Shown here in pieces: positions 61,464-64,000 of a stretch of DNA of 64,000 nt. Below the pieces are notes generated by a model. The model was not told the origin of the DNA. It was given only the letters and a program-made list of their open reading frames with translations, and did no database searches. Origin of the DNA: Bacteroidales bacterium (lineage in GTDB: Bacteria; Bacteroidota; Bacteroidia; Bacteroidales; WCHB1-69); the NCBI GenBank assembly GCA_017454945.1, contig JAFTCA010000027.1:1-64000 (forward strand), in the 5' to 3' direction. Both the position numbers and the translations under genes were made by a program. Positions within the stretch are counted from its first letter, which is position 1; every line of letters begins with the position of its first letter.

Positions 61464-62065
61464 TATTCATTAGAACTGGCAGTTGAGTCGGCTGGAGCAA
61501 CTGATGCCGGCAAATCTTCGATGTCTTTTCCCACCACCAGCGTAATCTTATCTCCTTGATTGATTTCGGTATTCGGCGCAATGGAGCGGCCTTTGTAGAG
61601 TTGCTCCAACACAGCATTCTCAAACGGGCTGGGCTTATAGATGACACCTTCCAATTCCAAGCCGATGGCTTTAAGCATAATCTCAGCCTGACGCAGCGAA
61701 ACATCCTTCAACTCGGGCATCAGCACCTTGGGCGGCACCGAAGAAGCGATGGAAAGATACACTTTGCGGCCTTTCTTCACCATCTCGGCAGCTTCAGGGT
61801 TCTGGCGCAGCACCGTGCCTTCCTTAACAGACTTGTCGTAAACATAGTCGGAAATAACAATAATGAAGTCGGAAGAGTGGTCTGCCAGCAGCGCTTCGGC
61901 CTCCTGTCCCACAAAGTTGGGCATCTTCACTTCCTGACCGTGACGCGTATAGACTCTGAGGAAAATCATGGCCGCCACAATCAGCAATATCGTAATCACC
62001 ACAGCCAGCAGCAGATGGAACCATATTTTTCGGGGACTGAAAAACTCTTTTAATTTGGAGCCCAT
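61463..62065 (-). CDS. PASTA-domain membrane protein
   Basis: A 200-residue protein: short cytosolic start, one membrane helix (IWFHLLLAVVITILLIVAAMIFL), then two PASTA domains (MPNFVGQEAEALLADHSSDF and MPELKDVSLRQAEIMLKAIG) and a Ser/Ala-rich tail. PASTA domains bind peptidoglycan or muropeptides, so it is likely an envelope-associated anchor or sensor; it has no kinase domain. The ATG at 62065 is chosen because upstream in-frame extensions cross the -7 box at 62125-62132. Confidence 0.9.
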   Translation of the reverse strand: MGSKLKEFFSPRKIWFHLLLAVVITILLIVAAMIFLRVYTRHGQEVKMPNFVGQEAEALLADHSSDFIIVISDYVYDKSVKEGTVLRQNPEAAEMVKKGRKVYLSIASSVPPKVLMPELKDVSLRQAEIMLKAIGLELEGVIYKPSPFENAVLEQLYKGRSIAPNTEINQGDKITLVVGKDIEDLPASVAPADSTASSNE

Positions 62066-62124
62066 AATATCAACAATACATTTATACGATAACCAATAAA
62101 AAAAGAAAATATTGTAAGTGTTTG

Positions 62125-62162
62125 CAAAAATAATAAAAATAACCCAAAAGGATGTATCTTTG
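62125..62162. promoter_or_regulatory. Divergent promoters of PASTA and nucleotidyltransferase genes
   Basis: TATTTTTG on the minus strand (62125-62132) and TATCTTTG on the plus strand (62155-62162), in an A+T-rich gap. Confidence 0.55.
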
Positions 62163-62200
62163 CCCATATTTTTCGCACTATGACTTGCTCTACAATTTCC

Positions 62201-62932
62201 ATGGACAAAATCACCGGTTTTATTTTCGCTGCCGGCTTAGGCACACGCCTCTACCCCCTTACCAAAGACAAGCCCAAAGCATTGGTCGAGGTGGACGGCA
62301 AAACGCTCCTTGAACATACCATTCGCAAACTGACGGGTACCGGCATTAAGCGTCTGGTTATCAATGTGCACCATTTCGGCCAGCAGATCATCGACTTTGT
62401 GGCCAGCCACTCTTTCGATGCCGACATCCGCATCTCCGACGAACGCGCCGAGCTGCTCGACACGGCCGGCGGACTCAAGTTTGCCGAGCCGCTGCTCAAC
62501 GACTGCGACCATATCCTGCTGCACAATGTGGACATCCTTTCTTCCATCGACCTGCAGGCGCTCTGCCAAGCACATATTGCCAGTGAGGCTCTGGCCACGC
62601 TGGCTGTCAAGCAGCGCGAAACCTCACGCTACTTCCTGTTTGACCCAGAGACCATGCAGCTGTGTGGTTGGGAAAACAAAAAAACGGGAGAGGTAAAGGA
62701 ATCTCGACCCTGCAACAAATCTATACCGCTCGCTTTCAGCGGAATACACATCATTAAAAGAGAACTGCTCAACCACATCCCCGACACTACCAAGCGTTCC
62801 GTCACCCCACTCTACCTGGAGCTGGCGCGCACGCAGGTCATCAAAGGATGGCAACACCAGCAGGACCGCTGGATGGACATCGGCAAATACGAAGATTATC
62901 TGACGCTGCTGCCGGGTTTCACCTCTTTCTGA
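62201..62932 (+). CDS. Sugar-1-phosphate nucleotidyltransferase, MurU-like
   Basis: Transfers a nucleotide to a sugar 1-phosphate. The signature FIFAAGLGTRLYPLTKDKPKAL opens the protein, with VINVHHFGQQI, LDTAGGLKFA and HNVDIL following. It resembles MurU/HddC (MurNAc-1-P or heptose-1-P transferases) more than RfbA, as it is short (243 residues from ATG 62201) and has a C-terminal WMDIGKYEDY. An ATG at 62180 would add seven residues. It overlaps the 3' end of metG on the opposite strand by 37 bases. Confidence 0.9.
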   Translation: MDKITGFIFAAGLGTRLYPLTKDKPKALVEVDGKTLLEHTIRKLTGTGIKRLVINVHHFGQQIIDFVASHSFDADIRISDERAELLDTAGGLKFAEPLLNDCDHILLHNVDILSSIDLQALCQAHIASEALATLAVKQRETSRYFLFDPETMQLCGWENKKTGEVKESRPCNKSIPLAFSGIHIIKRELLNHIPDTTKRSVTPLYLELARTQVIKGWQHQQDRWMDIGKYEDYLTLLPGFTSF

Positions 62933-64000
62933 GGCTGGAGCAACGAGAGTTCGCCATTAGCATTTTCGGCCATAAGTACCATTCCGTGCGATAAGGTTCC
63001 TTTTATCTCTTTGGCTTTCAGATTGATAAGCATCAACACCTGCTTGCCTACCAGCGATTCGGGCTCGTAATACTCGGCAATACCCGACACCACCTCGCGC
63101 ACATCCACACCCGTATCCACTTTCAGTTTCAACAATTTCTTGGTCTTGGCCACTTTCTCGGCAGCCAGCACGGTGCAGACGCGCAAATCCATGGTCTGGA
63201 AATCGTCGTACGAAATATCCTCTTTAGCGGGTTCCACAGCGGCATTGGCCATCTGGTTGGCCTTCTTAATATCTTCCAACTTCTTTAATTGCGCTGCAAT
63301 TACCTCATCCTCAATCTTTTCAAAAAGATATTCAGGCGCATTGATTTTATCGCCAGCCTTCAGCAGGTCGGTGCGGCCACCCTCGTTCCAATCGTGGATA
63401 TTGATGTTGAGCATACGCTGTAATTTTGCAGCGGTAAAAGGCAGGAACGGCTCGCAAAGCACCGACAGGCACGCGCAAATTTGCAACGAAACATGCAGGA
63501 TGGTCTTCACGGCTTCGGGATCTTCTTTTTGTTTCTTCCAAGGCTCTGTATCCGTAAGATACTTATTACCCAAGCGGGCGAGGTTCATCAGCTCGGCCTG
63601 CGCCTCTCTGAAACGGTACTTTTCGATAGAACCACCTATCAAAGCGGGAAATTCTTTAATTTTCTCCAGCACTTCTTTCTCATAATCAGTCAGTTTGCCC
63701 ATTTCAGGGACAATACCGCCATAATACTTTTGTGTAAGCACTACGGTGCGGTTCACAAAGTTGCCGAAAATAGCCAGCAACTCATTGTTATTCTTAGCCT
63801 GGAAGTCGGCCCATGTAAAGTCAGAATCTTTGGTTTCGGGAGCTATTGAGGTGAGCATGTAGCGCAGCACATCCTGCTTGCCTTTGAACTCCTCGAGGTA
63901 CTCGTGCAGCCAGATGGCCCAGTTGCGCGAGGTGGAAATCTTGTCGCCTTCGAGGTTCAGGAACTCATTGGCGGGCACATTCTCAGGCAGGATATAGGAG
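62896..64000 (-). CDS. metG: Methionyl-tRNA synthetase, 3' part
   Basis: The C-terminal portion of MetRS; the 5' part lies beyond base 64000. The window opens in YILPENVPANEFLNLEG, then the KMSKS-type loop DKISTSRN, the anticodon-binding domain, and at the C-terminus the EMAP-II-like tRNA-binding module (FQTMDLRVCTVLAAEKV ... VSGIAEYYEPESLVGKQVL) that promotes dimerisation. 367 codons are visible. Its 3' end overlaps the convergent nucleotidyltransferase gene. Confidence 0.97.
   Translation of the reverse strand, partial: SYILPENVPANEFLNLEGDKISTSRNWAIWLHEYLEEFKGKQDVLRYMLTSIAPETKDSDFTWADFQAKNNNELLAIFGNFVNRTVVLTQKYYGGIVPEMGKLTDYEKEVLEKIKEFPALIGGSIEKYRFREAQAELMNLARLGNKYLTDTEPWKKQKEDPEAVKTILHVSLQICACLSVLCEPFLPFTAAKLQRMLNINIHDWNEGGRTDLLKAGDKINAPEYLFEKIEDEVIAAQLKKLEDIKKANQMANAAVEPAKEDISYDDFQTMDLRVCTVLAAEKVAKTKKLLKLKVDTGVDVREVVSGIAEYYEPESLVGKQVLMLINLKAKEIKGTLSHGMVLMAENANGELSLLQPQKEVKPGSSVR

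Overview
This window looks like a chromosome segment from a member of the Bacteroidales (phylum Bacteroidota). Almost every start of transcription I can place is preceded by the TAnnTTTG -7 promoter box typical of that phylum. Two secreted proteins end in type IX secretion (T9SS) sorting domains. Families largely confined to the phylum occur here, such as DUF4290, a membrane-anchored LytTR regulator and an RprY-like regulator. Kdo genes (kdsA, waaA) indicate a lipopolysaccharide outer membrane, and uxuA points to uronate use, so a gut or similar anaerobic host habitat is plausible. I cannot name a genus. Most of the window is ordinary core genome, interrupted by many repeats and one A+T-rich accessory patch.

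Layout. 1-8 kb: lpdA, prmC, an outer-membrane protein, waaA, clpB. 8-13.6 kb: recA, a YfcC-type transporter, comM, a membrane-protein gene broken by an in-frame amber codon, and a small exonuclease. 13.7-20.1 kb (minus strand): a four-gene operon of porin, imelysin lipoprotein, di-haem oxidoreductase lipoprotein and CcsBA cytochrome c synthetase, which reads as an envelope iron-acquisition or redox system. 20.3-23.8 kb: PA14-phosphoesterase, uxuA, acyltransferase. 23.8-28 kb: orphan response regulator, rRNA methyltransferase, acyl-CoA ligase. 28-33.8 kb: membrane LytTR regulator, kdsA, a membrane phospho-transferase of the sulfatase fold and a GH5-like hydrolase in one run, behind an unusual repeat-rich promoter. 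33.8-35.2 kb: small membrane protein and a split chromate transporter pair.

35.2-37.9 kb: A+T-rich accessory patch with a structured leader, a mini-HTH protein, a T9SS cargo protein, a SEC-C protein and a composite hairpin repeat. 38-41.5 kb: small membrane proteins, a phosphatase, mscL, and a hemerythrin/pseudo-receiver operon that diverges from a PurF-like paralogue lacking its glutaminase residues. 43-48.5 kb: Na+ symporter, porin plus inner-membrane transporter pair, 5-formyl-THF ligase, DUF4234. 48.5-55.2 kb: malic enzyme, SpoU methyltransferase, a truncated DNA-binding gene, tRNA-Trp, tuf, tRNA-Thr, zinc-ribbon protein, Nif3. 55.4-64 kb: exonuclease-DUF4290-NatAB-like operon, T9SS protein, PASTA protein, nucleotidyltransferase and the 3' part of metG.

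The most striking feature outside genes is repetitive DNA. There are (i) a dispersed unit of about 90-100 bases built of short degenerate words, in three near-identical copies plus looser relatives, (ii) short palindromes whose stems differ by compensatory changes, and (iii) a head-to-head four-hairpin element. Several genes end inside these repeats.
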